From Nocardia mexicana NBRC 108244 (GTDB lineage Bacteria; Actinomycetota; Actinomycetes; Mycobacteriales; Mycobacteriaceae): 64,000 bases of DNA. Under the pieces are notes generated by a model, which saw only the letters and a program-made list of their open reading frames with translations, had not been told where the DNA came from and searched no databases. Both the position numbers and the translations under genes were made by a program. How positions within the stretch are numbered: position 1 is the first letter of the stretch; each line of letters starts with the position of its first letter. Below, piece after piece: positions 53,045 through 62,205 of this stretch. The stretch is taken from the NCBI RefSeq assembly GCF_001613165.1, contig NZ_BDBV01000021.1, positions 1-64,000 on the forward strand, in the 5' to 3' direction.

Positions 53045-54703
53045 ATGGCTCTTCGCGAGTTCCTTGCGCGCCATCGCATAGCTTCCGCCGTCGCCGCACC
53101 CGCGGCGCTGGGAGTAGCGGCGATCGTCGCGGCGTCTTTTGCGCTGACGTCGACGCCGCAAACCAGGGATACGCAGCTCACCTCGTCGGTCACGGAATGC
53201 CACGACATGGTGACCATCTCGGTCGCCGGTCGCGGCGACACTCCGGTCGCGGGGACCACGAAACTGCTGGTAGACGCCAACGGCAACGAGTTGCCCGCCG
53301 CGCTGTCGGGAGACCACAGCAGCGAATGGGTGGACCCGGTCGTGAACGCGCCGGCCGGTGCCGTGGATCCGGGTTCGTACGCCGCGGTGTACATCGCGTA
53401 TCCCGCGAATATGGCGACCTACGAAGACGCGGTCACCACGGGTGTCGCGAATACCGAGCGGGTGATGCGGGAGATCACGCAGGCGTGCCCCGACACCAAG
53501 TTCTCGATCGTCGGCTACAGCGAGGGCGCGGACGTCGTCCGCCGGGTCGCGATGAATGTCGGACACCAAGAGGCGGGCGCCGACGGGAAATACGGAATCG
53601 TCGATCCGGCCGATGTCGTCGGCGTCGTCATTCTCGCCGATGCCGGGCGCAGCGCGGGCGACGGCCCGTTCCCCGGTGCGAAGGATCCGTTCGCCAATCC
53701 GGACGGTTTCGATCAGCGCTATCAGAACGGCGTGAAACCGGTGTCGGGGCAGGGTGCGCTGCCGGGTACCAGCGGTGACTTCGGCGCGCTGAACGGCAAG
53801 ATCGCGTCGTTCTGCTCCGACGGCGACCTCACCTGCGCCGCGCCGCAGAACATCTCGCTGCTGCAGCTGGCGGTCAACGTCGGTCGCCAGCTGAACGTCG
53901 ACGCCCTCGAACGCGAGGGGCTGACTCCGGCGACCGGACAGGACGTCGCCGTCGTGCTCGGCCGGATCGCCCTGGCGGCGTTCGCGGACATTCAGTCGCA
54001 ACCCAATTGGATGCAGAGCAACGAGACCTTCCTCGAGGTCCTGCTGCGGGTGTCGGATCCGGCCTACAAGCCGGGACAGGCGCCGAAGACACCGGCGAAG
54101 GCGGATTCGATTGCGGCGGGCGATATGTCGCCGCTGGCGTACCTGCCGCAGAAGGTGTTCAACGAGATCATCGGGCTGATCGTGACGAACCAGAACACCA
54201 TTCCGGTGATCATGAGCGACCCGTATCAGCTCACCCTCGGCCCGAACCACAGCGGCCACCATTTCGACTACTGGAAGGACGCCGATCCCGCCGGTGGCAA
54301 GCCGCTGACCTCGGCCGAGTATGCGGCCGCCTGGCTCACCCACCTGGCGAAGCAGGCGCAGGCGGGCGAGCCCGTCGACACCACCGCCAAGCCGGAGGCC
54401 GCGGATCTCGCCGCCGCGTACAAGGCCGCGGAGACGTCGACGGCGGCGAAATCCACCGCGACGACGAGTACTTCGGCCAAGCCCACGACCTCGTCGAGCA
54501 CGAGTGCCTCGCAGACCGGCAGCGCAACGTCGACCACCGCGCCGACGAGTTCGGCACCGAGCACGACGACGCCGCCGACGGTGACCACCCCGCCGGACCG
54601 CACGCAGGTTGCCGCGCCCGCGACGACCACGCAATCGTCCACCGCGACAACGGAATCCGCCACGGGAACCACCCCAGCGCCGAGCACGACGGCGTCGAAG
54701 TAG
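53045..54703 (+). CDS. secreted cutinase-family esterase with Ser/Thr-rich tail
   Basis: 552 aa. An N-terminal helix (VAAPAALGVAAIVAASFALT) acts as signal or anchor. The cutinase nucleophile is Ser159 in VGYSEGADVV; the first and later Cys (ECHDM, TQACPD, SFCSDGDLTC) fit the family disulfides. A second region runs to about 450 with NHSGHHFDYW. The last 100 residues are a Thr/Ser/Ala/Pro-rich, probably glycosylated, wall-spanning tail. Mycolate bacteria use such enzymes on lipid esters. AAGGAC precedes ATG 53045. Confidence 0.85.
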   Translation: MALREFLARHRIASAVAAPAALGVAAIVAASFALTSTPQTRDTQLTSSVTECHDMVTISVAGRGDTPVAGTTKLLVDANGNELPAALSGDHSSEWVDPVVNAPAGAVDPGSYAAVYIAYPANMATYEDAVTTGVANTERVMREITQACPDTKFSIVGYSEGADVVRRVAMNVGHQEAGADGKYGIVDPADVVGVVILADAGRSAGDGPFPGAKDPFANPDGFDQRYQNGVKPVSGQGALPGTSGDFGALNGKIASFCSDGDLTCAAPQNISLLQLAVNVGRQLNVDALEREGLTPATGQDVAVVLGRIALAAFADIQSQPNWMQSNETFLEVLLRVSDPAYKPGQAPKTPAKADSIAAGDMSPLAYLPQKVFNEIIGLIVTNQNTIPVIMSDPYQLTLGPNHSGHHFDYWKDADPAGGKPLTSAEYAAAWLTHLAKQAQAGEPVDTTAKPEAADLAAAYKAAETSTAAKSTATTSTSAKPTTSSSTSASQTGSATSTTAPTSSAPSTTTPPTVTTPPDRTQVAAPATTTQSSTATTESATGTTPAPSTTASK

Positions 54704-54738
54704 GGCATCGGGCCGGGCGCGCTCCGATCAGCCGAGAT

Positions 54739-54774
54739 CCCCGCCCTCACGGCCTAGGGGCCGTGAGGGCGGGG
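54739..54774. terminator. strong 16-bp hairpin after the cutinase gene
   Basis: CCCCGCCCTCACGGCC pairs perfectly with its complement across a TAGG loop (54755-54758). There is no T-run, as is usual in high-GC actinobacterial terminators. It could serve both the cutinase gene and, through the array, the convergent ABC-F gene. Confidence 0.75.
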
Positions 54775-54781
54775 AGTTGGT

Positions 54782-54958
54782 ATGTGCGTGGCGCAGGCAG
54801 GGAAAAGATGTGCGTGGCGTAGACAGGGGAAAGGTGTGCGTGGCGTAGACAGGGAAAGATGTGCGTGGCGCAGGCAGGGAAAGATGTGCGTGGCGCAGGC
54901 AGGGAAAGATGTGCGTGGCGTAGACAGGGAAAGGTGTTCCCGGCGCACGCGGGGGAAG
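54782..54958. repeat. tandem minisatellite, ~25-bp unit, 7 copies
   Basis: Units start at 54782, 54808, 54834, 54859, 54884, 54909 and 54934: two of 26 bp, then five of 25 bp. The consensus begins ATGTGCGTGGCGCAGGCAGG and ends GAAAG; the main variation is GCAGGC versus GTAGAC, in alternating copies. The last unit is degenerate. There are no spacers. It lies between a terminator hairpin and the end of the convergent ABC-F gene. Open frames across it arise from the repeat and are not genes. Confidence 0.9.
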
Positions 54959-54997
54959 ATCGTGCCGGAAGACCGGTGGGCCGGGCAGGGAAAGGGG

Positions 54998-56680
54998 TCA
55001 GCGTGAGCGCACGACGCGGGATTCGTCCCACACCGGGGCGTCGCTCTCGTACACCACACCGTCCGACCCGAACACCAGGAAGCGATCGAAGCCGCGGGCG
55101 AACCACCGATCATGGGTCACCGTGAGGACGCTGCCCTCGAATTCGGCGATGCCCTGCTCCAGTGCCTCGGCGGAATGCAGGTCCAGGTTGTCGGTCGGCT
55201 CGTCCAGCAAAAGCATGGTGACACCGGACAATTCGAGCAGCAGCACCTGCAGCCGGGCCTGCTGCCCGCCGGACAGATCGTCGTAGCGCTGCTCCGCGGC
55301 GCGGGCCAGCCCGTACCGGTCCAGCACCCGGCTCGCGTCCTCCCGGCCCATGCCGTCGCGGCGCTCGGTGCCGAGATGCAGGATCTCGAGCAGCGTGCGG
55401 CCCGAAAGGTCCGGCCGGGCATGGGTTTGCGCGAAGTACCCCGGACGCACCCGGGCGCCGAGCGCGGCGACGCCGGTATGCGGCACCGGCGCGAGTCCCA
55501 GGCCGTCGCCCGGGAGGTGACCGGTGTCGGGATCCGTGCCACCCGCCGCCAGCAGCCGCAGAAAGTGCGATTTGCCGGATCCGTTGGCCCCCAACACCGC
55601 AACGCGGTCGCCATACCAGATCTCGGCGTCGAACGGCCGCATCAGGCCGGTGAGCTCGAGCCGCGTGCACACCAGCGCCCGCTTGCCGGTCCGCCCGCCG
55701 CGAATCCGCACGGAGACGTGCTGGCGCAGCGGAACCTCCTGCGGCGGACCGGCCGCCTCGAACTTGGCCAGCCTGGTCTGCGCGGCGTGGTAGCGGGCCG
55801 CCATCCCGTCGTTGAACTTCGCCTTCTCCCGCAGGCGCAGCACCAGCGCACGCAGCTTGACGTGGTCTTCGTCCCAGCGCCGGCGCAGCTCCGCCAGACG
55901 GGAATTGCGATCCTCGCGGGCCTGGTGGTAGCTCGCGAAACCGCCGCCGTGGATCCATGCGCTCGCACCGTTGACGCCCGGTTCGAGCGTGACGATCCGG
56001 GTGGCCGCGTTCGCGATCAGTTCCCGGTCGTGGCTGACGAACAGCACGGACTTGTCCGATCCGGCGAGCGTGCGTTCCAGCCACTGCTTGCCGGGCACGT
56101 CCAGGTAGTTGTCCGGTTCGTCGAGCAGCAGCAGTTCGTCCGGCCCCGCGAACAACGCCTCCAGGACCAGGCGCTTCTGCTCGCCGCCGCTGAGCGCCCG
56201 CACCGAACGCCACTTGGCCCGGTCGAAGGGGATGCCGAGGGCCGCGGTGGTGACGCTGTCCCAGCCCGCCTCGATCTCGTACCCGCCGACGTCGGCCCAG
56301 TCGGCCAGGGCGTGCGCATAGGCCAGCTGGGTCGGTTCGTCGTCGCGTTCGATCAGCGCGTTCTCGGTGGCCTCGAGCGCCTGCGCGGCGGTCCGGACGG
56401 CGTCGGGGGCGACCGACAGCAGCAGGTCGCGGACCGTCGAATCGTCATCGATGCTGCCGATGAACTGCCGCATCACTCCCAGCGAGCCCGACCGCGTCAC
56501 CGCGCCGCCGTCGGCGGCGAGATCACCGGCGACGATCCCGAGCAGCGTGGTCTTGCCGGTGCCGTTCGGCCCGATCAGCGCGGCCTTCACGCCCTCGCCG
56601 ATCCGGAAACCCACGCCGTCGAGCAACTGCCGCCCGTCGGGGAGGAAGTAATCCAGATCAGCGATGTCGATGTGGGCCAC
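54998..56680 (-). CDS. ABC-F family ATPase
   Basis: 560 aa with two ABC domains and no membrane helix. Domain 1: Walker A GPNGTGKTT (38-46), signature LSGGEQKRL, Walker B LLLLDEPDNYLDV. Domain 2: GANGSGKSHF, LSGGQQARL, MLLLDEPTDNLDL. The linker between them is helical and charged (ARYHAAQTRLAKFE), as in ribosome-binding ABC-F proteins, which either give target protection against drugs or act on stalled translation. Which one cannot be told. Start GTG 56680. Confidence 0.9.
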   Translation of the reverse strand: MAHIDIADLDYFLPDGRQLLDGVGFRIGEGVKAALIGPNGTGKTTLLGIVAGDLAADGGAVTRSGSLGVMRQFIGSIDDDSTVRDLLLSVAPDAVRTAAQALEATENALIERDDEPTQLAYAHALADWADVGGYEIEAGWDSVTTAALGIPFDRAKWRSVRALSGGEQKRLVLEALFAGPDELLLLDEPDNYLDVPGKQWLERTLAGSDKSVLFVSHDRELIANAATRIVTLEPGVNGASAWIHGGGFASYHQAREDRNSRLAELRRRWDEDHVKLRALVLRLREKAKFNDGMAARYHAAQTRLAKFEAAGPPQEVPLRQHVSVRIRGGRTGKRALVCTRLELTGLMRPFDAEIWYGDRVAVLGANGSGKSHFLRLLAAGGTDPDTGHLPGDGLGLAPVPHTGVAALGARVRPGYFAQTHARPDLSGRTLLEILHLGTERRDGMGREDASRVLDRYGLARAAEQRYDDLSGGQQARLQVLLLELSGVTMLLLDEPTDNLDLHSAEALEQGIAEFEGSVLTVTHDRWFARGFDRFLVFGSDGVVYESDAPVWDESRVVRSR

Positions 56681-56745
56681 GGGACGTCAGACAACCCCAT
56701 CCGCCGGAAACATCGCAACCGAGTTTCCGGCGGAGCCCCGCGGGA

Positions 56746-57177
56746 CTACAGGGTGACACGCTTGAACGTGGCATCCGCCGACAGTTTGGGTTGCTTGCTG
56801 TCCATGAACAGATGGAAGTCGCGATGCCGGATGAAGTGGCCCGGGAAGTTGATCGCCTCGTACGAGCGCCAGCCCGCCTCGGAGTCGCCCGTCAGGCCGC
56901 GCTTGCGACGGAACGTCGAGTCCTGGCGGAACTGGTTCGACTGGTTGTCGGGTTCGAGCACCATCCGGAAGTCCTTGTGCCGCAGCACCCGGTCGGGAAA
57001 GTTCTTCGAGCGGAAGCGGACCAGGGTGAAGCCGTCCCCATCCGTCCCGGCGAACTCCTCGTTCCAGGCGAAATCGTCCTCGAAGCCGGGCGTGTTCAGC
57101 TTCATCAGCTCGCCCTCGAAGTTTTGATGCCGGACGAAGAACTCGGGAAAGTTGAACGACTGTAAACGAATAGCCAT
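56746..57177 (-). CDS. AbfB-domain beta-trefoil protein
   Basis: 143 aa, wholly one AbfB fold (arabinose-binding module). Three similar repeats carry F/Y-x-x-x-NFP-x-x-F/V-x-R-H: LQSFNFPEFFVRH (about 5-17), RFRSKNFPDRVLRH, and EAINFPGHFIRH. No catalytic domain and no signal peptide are present, so this is a stand-alone sugar-binding or structural protein. Divergent from the glycine-zipper gene. Confidence 0.85.
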   Translation of the reverse strand: MAIRLQSFNFPEFFVRHQNFEGELMKLNTPGFEDDFAWNEEFAGTDGDGFTLVRFRSKNFPDRVLRHKDFRMVLEPDNQSNQFRQDSTFRRKRGLTGDSEAGWRSYEAINFPGHFIRHRDFHLFMDSKQPKLSADATFKRVTL

Positions 57178-57444
57178 GACAGGACCTTCTGGTGAGTGCG
57201 GGCCGTCGAGACGGCACCAGCCATACCCGCCGATTCAGTGTCCTCGCGCGGCTGTGACCTGCCACGAGTAGCCGGGTACTCGAAAATCCCGCGCGGCGCG
57301 CGCCGGACCGGCAGGTATGCCGATCGATCACAAGTTTCGGAAACCGACCGCTGCCCACGGTTTTTCGCGGGAGAATGGGGGCGGCCGAGATCCGGCCATG
57401 AGGGGATTATCGGCCGCGCCCGGCCGATGGAAGTGGGGAAGATC

Positions 57445-57990
57445 ATGAGAGCCAATCGAATCGCCGCCACCGCGCTGCTCGCGATCGGAGTCACAGGGGT
57501 TACGGCCGGTGCGGTGCAGGCCGAGCCCGCACCGGCGGCCGAAGTGGGCATCAGCGGTGTCGAGCACGGCATCGGCTACGTCACCGCGGCGGCCCCGGGC
57601 GACAGCGGGGTGACCACCACCGTGGACGCCGGAGGTTTCGCGCTCACCCCCGACGGGCAGTCGGTGACCCTCACCGACGCCGTGGGCAACCAGGTCGTGA
57701 CGCTGCCGCTGACGGTGCAGGCCGCGGGCGGAACCGTCGGTCTCACACCGCGAATCGATGCCGCCGGCCGCACCCTGACGCTGTCGCCGCAGGCCGCCGC
57801 CCCGCAGGTGGCGCAGCATATCGACGAGGCGGAAACCCTTGCGCGCAAGCAGCACAACGCGGTCGTCGGCGCCCTCGTCGGCGCGGGCATCGGCGCGGTG
57901 ATCGGGTTCTTCCTCGGCGGAGTCGGTGCCCTGATCACGGTTCCGGTGGGCGCGGGCATCGGCGCGCTGATCGGTTTCTCCACACCGTGA
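57445..57990 (+). CDS. secreted protein with C-terminal glycine zipper
   Basis: 181 aa. Signal peptide of about 24 residues (ATALLAIGVTGVTAGAVQA). The middle has a beta-rich domain (GFALTPDGQSVTLTDAVGNQ). The C-terminus is a glycine-zipper hairpin (VVGALVGAGIGAVIGFFLGG, then PVGAGIGALIGF). GGGGAAG just upstream favours ATG 57445 over ATG 57427. Function unknown. Same layout as the protein at 16417. Confidence 0.75.
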   Translation: MRANRIAATALLAIGVTGVTAGAVQAEPAPAAEVGISGVEHGIGYVTAAAPGDSGVTTTVDAGGFALTPDGQSVTLTDAVGNQVVTLPLTVQAAGGTVGLTPRIDAAGRTLTLSPQAAAPQVAQHIDEAETLARKQHNAVVGALVGAGIGAVIGFFLGGVGALITVPVGAGIGALIGFSTP

Positions 57991-58256
57991 TTCGCTCCCG
58001 GCCCGCGCCGTGATGCCGCCCGCCGAGCGGATCCGGTAGCCGATTGCATTCGGCAACCGGATCTTTCGGCGGGTGCGGTATCGGCGATCGCGCCCGGAGC
58101 GATCTCGAGCCTCGTCCGGTAGTGGCGAGGCGATATCTTGGTGCCGTCGGCCGGATGCCGGTCGACGGCTTGGCTCGCGGCATCGGCGGTCGGCACCGTA
58201 GACAGCTCGGGCCGCCGCCGACAATCCCGAATGGGCCCGGGGCAGCGGTCCCGAAA

Positions 58257-59099
58257 TCAGGCGCTGTGCACCGCATCTCCGCGCAGCAGCTCGGCAGTGA
58301 TCGCCGCCAACCGGTCCGCGGCGCCCGGATCGAACGGCGCACCGTGCACGTCGACCGCGTTGTCCTGCATGAACGCGGACAGCGGAGCCGCGGGAGGATG
58401 GTCGAGGTGGCGCAGCAACCGGGGGAGCGCGGCATCCATCGGCTGAGCCCGCTCCCGCATCCCGGCAACGACTTCCGCGTCGGCGGCGTCGTAGTCGCCG
58501 GTGAAGCCCGACGCGGTCAGTCCCGGATGCAGTAGGACGTAGGCGATCCGGCTGTCCGGATGGCGCCTGGTGAACGAGACACCGAGCAGATCGCTGAGCT
58601 TCCCGCACTGATGCATGACGTCGTCGGGCCGGTACTCGCGGGCGAATTGCAGGTCGTCCCAGCGGATTCGGGACAGGTCGCCGCCGGGACCGGCCAGATC
58701 GAGCAGCACGGGTGCGTCCGCCCGCTCCAGACGGTCGGCGAGGCCGTGCCCGAGCAGGTACCGGCTCAGGTAGAACAGCGCGAAGTTGGCTTCGAAGCCC
58801 TCCGCGGTGACGAATCGGCGGGATCGGTAATACCGCGCGGCCAGCACCAGAATGTCGACGACCGGGTAAGTCGCGGCGATCCGATCGAGCACCCGCCGGT
58901 TCTCGGCGACCAGGCTCAGATCGGCTCGGAGAAATTCGAGGCGAGGGTCGGCGCCGAATTCGCGGGCGGCGTCGACGAGCGCCCGCCCCTTCTCCGGACT
59001 GCTGCCGATGGCGACAACCCGGTCCCCGCGGCGCAGGTAGGTCAGCGCGAGCGCCTTTCCCATGCCGTCGGTTCCACCGGAAATGACCACGGTCTTCAC
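58257..59099 (-). CDS. SDR-fold oxidoreductase with altered active site
   Basis: 280 aa, like retinol-dehydrogenase-type SDRs. The cofactor loop is SGGTDGMGKA (7-16). Where the catalytic Tyr-x-x-x-Lys is expected (followed by a hydrophobic helix), the sequence is HQCGKLSDLL, with His163 in place of Tyr and Lys167 kept. The NNAG motif is replaced by LVLAARYY. It may be inactive or use another mechanism. Divergent from a TetR gene with two operators between. Confidence 0.82.
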   Translation of the reverse strand: MKTVVISGGTDGMGKALALTYLRRGDRVVAIGSSPEKGRALVDAAREFGADPRLEFLRADLSLVAENRRVLDRIAATYPVVDILVLAARYYRSRRFVTAEGFEANFALFYLSRYLLGHGLADRLERADAPVLLDLAGPGGDLSRIRWDDLQFAREYRPDDVMHQCGKLSDLLGVSFTRRHPDSRIAYVLLHPGLTASGFTGDYDAADAEVVAGMRERAQPMDAALPRLLRHLDHPPAAPLSAFMQDNAVDVHGAPFDPGAADRLAAITAELLRGDAVHSA

Positions 59100-59150
59100 A
59101 AGTGTCTCCTCGTTCTCGACCCGGCAGGCATACCTGTCGGATTATTTATT

Positions 59151-59201
59151 TAGACTCGTGAGTCTAGTACGGACGAGGGCGGGAGACCAGACTCGGGAGT
59201 C
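59151..59201. promoter_or_regulatory. two inverted repeats, candidate TetR operators
   Basis: TAGACTC-GT-GAGTCTA (59151-59166), perfect 7+2+7, and GACTC-GG-GAGTC (59190-59201), perfect 5+2+5, share the GACTC half-site. Their centres are 37 bp apart in the 123-bp gap between the SDR-fold gene and tetR. The regulator probably controls both genes. Confidence 0.75.
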
Positions 59202-59222
59202 CAAATTGCCTATGATGGGCAG

Positions 59223-59864
59223 ATGAGCGCGGCGACCGGCACCTCCCCGACCCGACCGGCCCGGGGGCGCATCGACAAACAACAGGCCGTGCTGGCGGCG
59301 GCGTTCGCCGTCTTCGCCCGGGTCGGATACGCGCAGGCGCGGGTCGACGAGATCGCGGCCGAGGCCAAGGTCGCCAAGGCCACCGTCTACAACCACTTCG
59401 GCGATAAGGACACGCTGTTCCGTGAGGCGGTGCGCGCGCTGTCGGACAGTGCGCTCGCCGCGAACCTCGCCGCGGTGGAACGGCTCGAGCCGGCCGGAGG
59501 CGACGTGGCCGCGGCACTGCGCGACGTCGGAGTGCACCTGGCCGCCTGCTACTGCGCCGAGGATTCCCGCGCGCTGCGGCGACTGATCTGCGCCGAGGCC
59601 GCGCAATTCCCGGACCTGCTGGACGTTGTCGACGCCGTCTCGACCAGGGTCGTCCGGGCGCTGGCGGACCGGCTGGCCCGGCTCGCGCTGGCCGGTGCGC
59701 TGCGCCTCGACGATCCGGACATGGCGGCCGCGCAATTCGCCGCCCTGCTCAGCGGTCCCGCGGACGCACGGTCCCGGTTCGGCACCCGCGCGGTGCCGGA
59801 ATCGGAATTGCGCACGATCACCGACGCGGCGGTCACGACATTCCTTGCGGCATACGCCCGTTGA
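59223..59864 (+). CDS. TetR family regulator
   Basis: 213 aa. HTH YAQARVDEIAAEAKVAKATV followed by YNHFGDKDTLFREAV (about 36-70), with the TetR_C_33-like domain behind. It likely binds the GACTC palindromes upstream and represses the divergent SDR-fold gene. Confidence 0.9.
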   Translation: MSAATGTSPTRPARGRIDKQQAVLAAAFAVFARVGYAQARVDEIAAEAKVAKATVYNHFGDKDTLFREAVRALSDSALAANLAAVERLEPAGGDVAAALRDVGVHLAACYCAEDSRALRRLICAEAAQFPDLLDVVDAVSTRVVRALADRLARLALAGALRLDDPDMAAAQFAALLSGPADARSRFGTRAVPESELRTITDAAVTTFLAAYAR

Positions 59865-59989
59865 GCGGACGGCCTCGATATCTGTCCGCCGCTCGCGGTG
59901 CCCTCGAGACGATGCGGGACGGCTGACCGGTCGCCGATGCCGGTGCGTATGCCATCATGGCGGGACGTCCGGAGACGGGAGGTCGGATC

Positions 59990-60763
59990 GTGCGCAGGCT
60001 CATCGATATCTCCGTGCCGCTGCAGGCCGGTATCGCGTCGGATCCGCCCGGGCTGCTGCCGGAGATCGACTACTACACCCATGCCGACACCGCCGCGGAC
60101 GTCGTGTCCTTTTTCCCCGGGGCGAGTGTCGACGATCTGCCCGATCGCGAGGGATGGGCGGTCGAATGGGTGCGGATGACCACCCACAGCGGCACGCATC
60201 TGGATGCGCCGTACCACTATTCGGCGACCATGGACGGCGGGGTCCGGGCCATCACGATCGACGAGGTGCCCCTGGAGTGGTGCCTGCAACCGGCGGTGAA
60301 ACTCGACTTCCGTCACCTGCCGGACGGCCACGTCGTCACCGCTGCCGAGGTGGAGGCCGAACTGGACCGCATCGGCCACGAATTGCGGCCGCTGGAAATC
60401 GTCGTGGTCAATACGGCGGCCGGTCGGCGCTACGGCGAGGACGACTACGTCTCGCGCGGATGCGGCATGGGCCGCGAGGCCACGCTGTATCTGCTCGAGC
60501 GCGGCGTGCGGCTCACCGGCACCGATGCGTGGAGTTGGGACGCGCCCTTCGTGCACACCGCCCGCCGGTTTGCCCGCGAGCACGACCCGTCGATCATCTG
60601 GGAGGGCCACCGCGCGGGCCGCGAAATCGGCTACTGCCATATAGAGAAGCTGCACAACTTGGAATCGCTGCCCGACAGCGGATTCCAGATCAGCTGTTTC
60701 CCGGTGAAAGTGCATGCCGCATCCGCCGGGTGGACGCGCGCCGTCGCCATCATGGACGAATAG
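59990..60763 (+). CDS. cyclase/kynurenine-formamidase family metal hydrolase
   Basis: 257 aa from GTG 59990. The metal motif HSGTHLDAPYH (66-76) is the H-x-G-T-H-x-D-x-P-x-H signature of the family, which cleaves amides or esters, or opens lactones. Further pattern: VVNTAAGRRYGEDDY and WSWDAPF. GGGAGG at 59977-59982 is 7 nt before the GTG, so this start is preferred to ATG 59957. Substrate unknown. Confidence 0.88.
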   Translation: MRRLIDISVPLQAGIASDPPGLLPEIDYYTHADTAADVVSFFPGASVDDLPDREGWAVEWVRMTTHSGTHLDAPYHYSATMDGGVRAITIDEVPLEWCLQPAVKLDFRHLPDGHVVTAAEVEAELDRIGHELRPLEIVVVNTAAGRRYGEDDYVSRGCGMGREATLYLLERGVRLTGTDAWSWDAPFVHTARRFAREHDPSIIWEGHRAGREIGYCHIEKLHNLESLPDSGFQISCFPVKVHAASAGWTRAVAIMDE

Positions 60764-60847
60764 CGGATATCCCGTAACTATCCGGACTCACCGGTATGCA
60801 TGCATATCCCAGCGGGTATCGCCGTGGACAATAGCAATCGGGAAGTG

Positions 60848-62182
60848 ATGGCGATGCGAGGTGCGCGGGCAACGGATTTGGATGGCCGGATCGGTGCGGC
60901 GGTGGAATGGCTTTACCGGCATCAGCGGCCGGATGGGCGCGACGGTGCGGGATGGGGATGGATATCGGATGTGCCGCCCAACCCGATGAGTACGGGGGAA
61001 GCGGTGTGCGCGCTCGCGCTGGCGGGCCGGGAGATACCGCGGGCGAAAGAGGTTGCGCTACTGATTCGCCGAATCGGCACCGGCGGTGAGGATTCGGAGC
61101 CACAGGCTCCCGTCGAGGCGGCGTGGCGGCTGCGGGCACTGCGGTGCCTGGGCGTCGCGGCGGACGATCCCGATGTGGTCATCTTCCGGCGTGCGCTGCT
61201 CGAGGCGCAGGACGCCGATACCGGCGGCTGGCCGATGACGGGCCGGGCCGGGCCGGTGTCGATCACCGCGACCGCCAATGCGATTGCGGCGCTGGGGACC
61301 TCGGCGCCGTCGGATCCGGCGGTGGCCGACGCCGTGCTCTGGGGCGCCGGGCGCCTGGTCTCCTCCATACTCGACCGGCCCTCCTCGCGCGCACAGCCGG
61401 TGTACGAATCCGGCTGTGTGGCAGCGACACTGGCACGAACAGAGGTGGCCGCCATCGGCGGGGACCGCTTCGTGCACGCGCGCGAGTTGGCTGTCTGCCG
61501 GTTGCTCACCGCGCTGCGGCGCGGCGGGATGCGCATCGAGGAGGAGTCGTTCCGGCGCGGGGGCGCGGCCGATACCTGGCGGCATCTCACGCTGCACGCG
61601 ACGCTGGGCGCGCTGACCGCCGCCGATCCGCAGTCGGTGCGCGACCCGGTGGTGTTGCAGGCCCTGGCGGGCATGCTCGACCTGCAGGAGATGGAACCGC
61701 TGCATTCGCAGTACGGCGGATTCCGCACCTCGGCGGAGGGATACGTCACCTCGTCAGCGACCGCCCAGGCTCTGGAGGCGATGGTTCGCGCCCGGGCGCA
61801 GATGGGCGAAGACGACAGCACCACAACGATATTCGAGCCGATCGGCCGGATATTCCGGCACCGCCGCACCGAGACGCGGCAGCCGGCGGCGGGATGGCGG
61901 CGTGCGGCGGCGCTGGGGCGTGGCCGCGCCGGCGCCACCATCTGGGCCGCGAGCGGTTCGGCCGGGCTGACCATCTCGCTGATGGCCATGTTGCTCGCCG
62001 ACCACCTGGGGCGAATCGGCAGCCGCGCGATGGTCGCCTGGGGCATGCTCTTCGTCGCGGTCGGCACGTACGAGGGGATCGCGACGCACCTGCCGCAGTT
62101 GTCGCGGCGACGGATAGCCGCCGCCGTCATCGGCACCTACTCGGCGGTGGTGTTGCCGGTGCTGGCCTTCCTGCTGACGTGA
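60848..62182 (+). CDS. terpene-cyclase-like toroid protein with C-terminal membrane anchor
   Basis: 444 aa. The first 320 residues show repeats typical of the squalene-cyclase/prenyltransferase alpha-alpha barrel: VEWLYRHQRPDG, the DTGGWP element in ADTGGWPMTG, and the C-terminal GGFRTSAEGYVTSSATAQAL. There is no DxDD acid motif visible. The end (about 360-444) has three hydrophobic helices, the last two with LLADHLGRIGSRAM between. ATG 60848 is preferred; ATG 60800 would add 16 residues. An enzyme, or an immunity or surface protein, are all possible. Confidence 0.65.
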   Translation: MAMRGARATDLDGRIGAAVEWLYRHQRPDGRDGAGWGWISDVPPNPMSTGEAVCALALAGREIPRAKEVALLIRRIGTGGEDSEPQAPVEAAWRLRALRCLGVAADDPDVVIFRRALLEAQDADTGGWPMTGRAGPVSITATANAIAALGTSAPSDPAVADAVLWGAGRLVSSILDRPSSRAQPVYESGCVAATLARTEVAAIGGDRFVHARELAVCRLLTALRRGGMRIEEESFRRGGAADTWRHLTLHATLGALTAADPQSVRDPVVLQALAGMLDLQEMEPLHSQYGGFRTSAEGYVTSSATAQALEAMVRARAQMGEDDSTTTIFEPIGRIFRHRRTETRQPAAGWRRAAALGRGRAGATIWAASGSAGLTISLMAMLLADHLGRIGSRAMVAWGMLFVAVGTYEGIATHLPQLSRRRIAAAVIGTYSAVVLPVLAFLLT

Positions 62183-62205
62183 TCGGGTGCGGCATCGCCG
62201 CCGAA

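Noticed and set aside
54782..54958. CRISPR array
   Set aside because: Repeat units are contiguous with no unique spacers, and there are no cas genes in the window.
54747..55113. Minus-strand ORFs of about 119 aa over the second minisatellite
   Set aside because: Two overlapping frames are both open, both low-complexity and both derived from the repeat.
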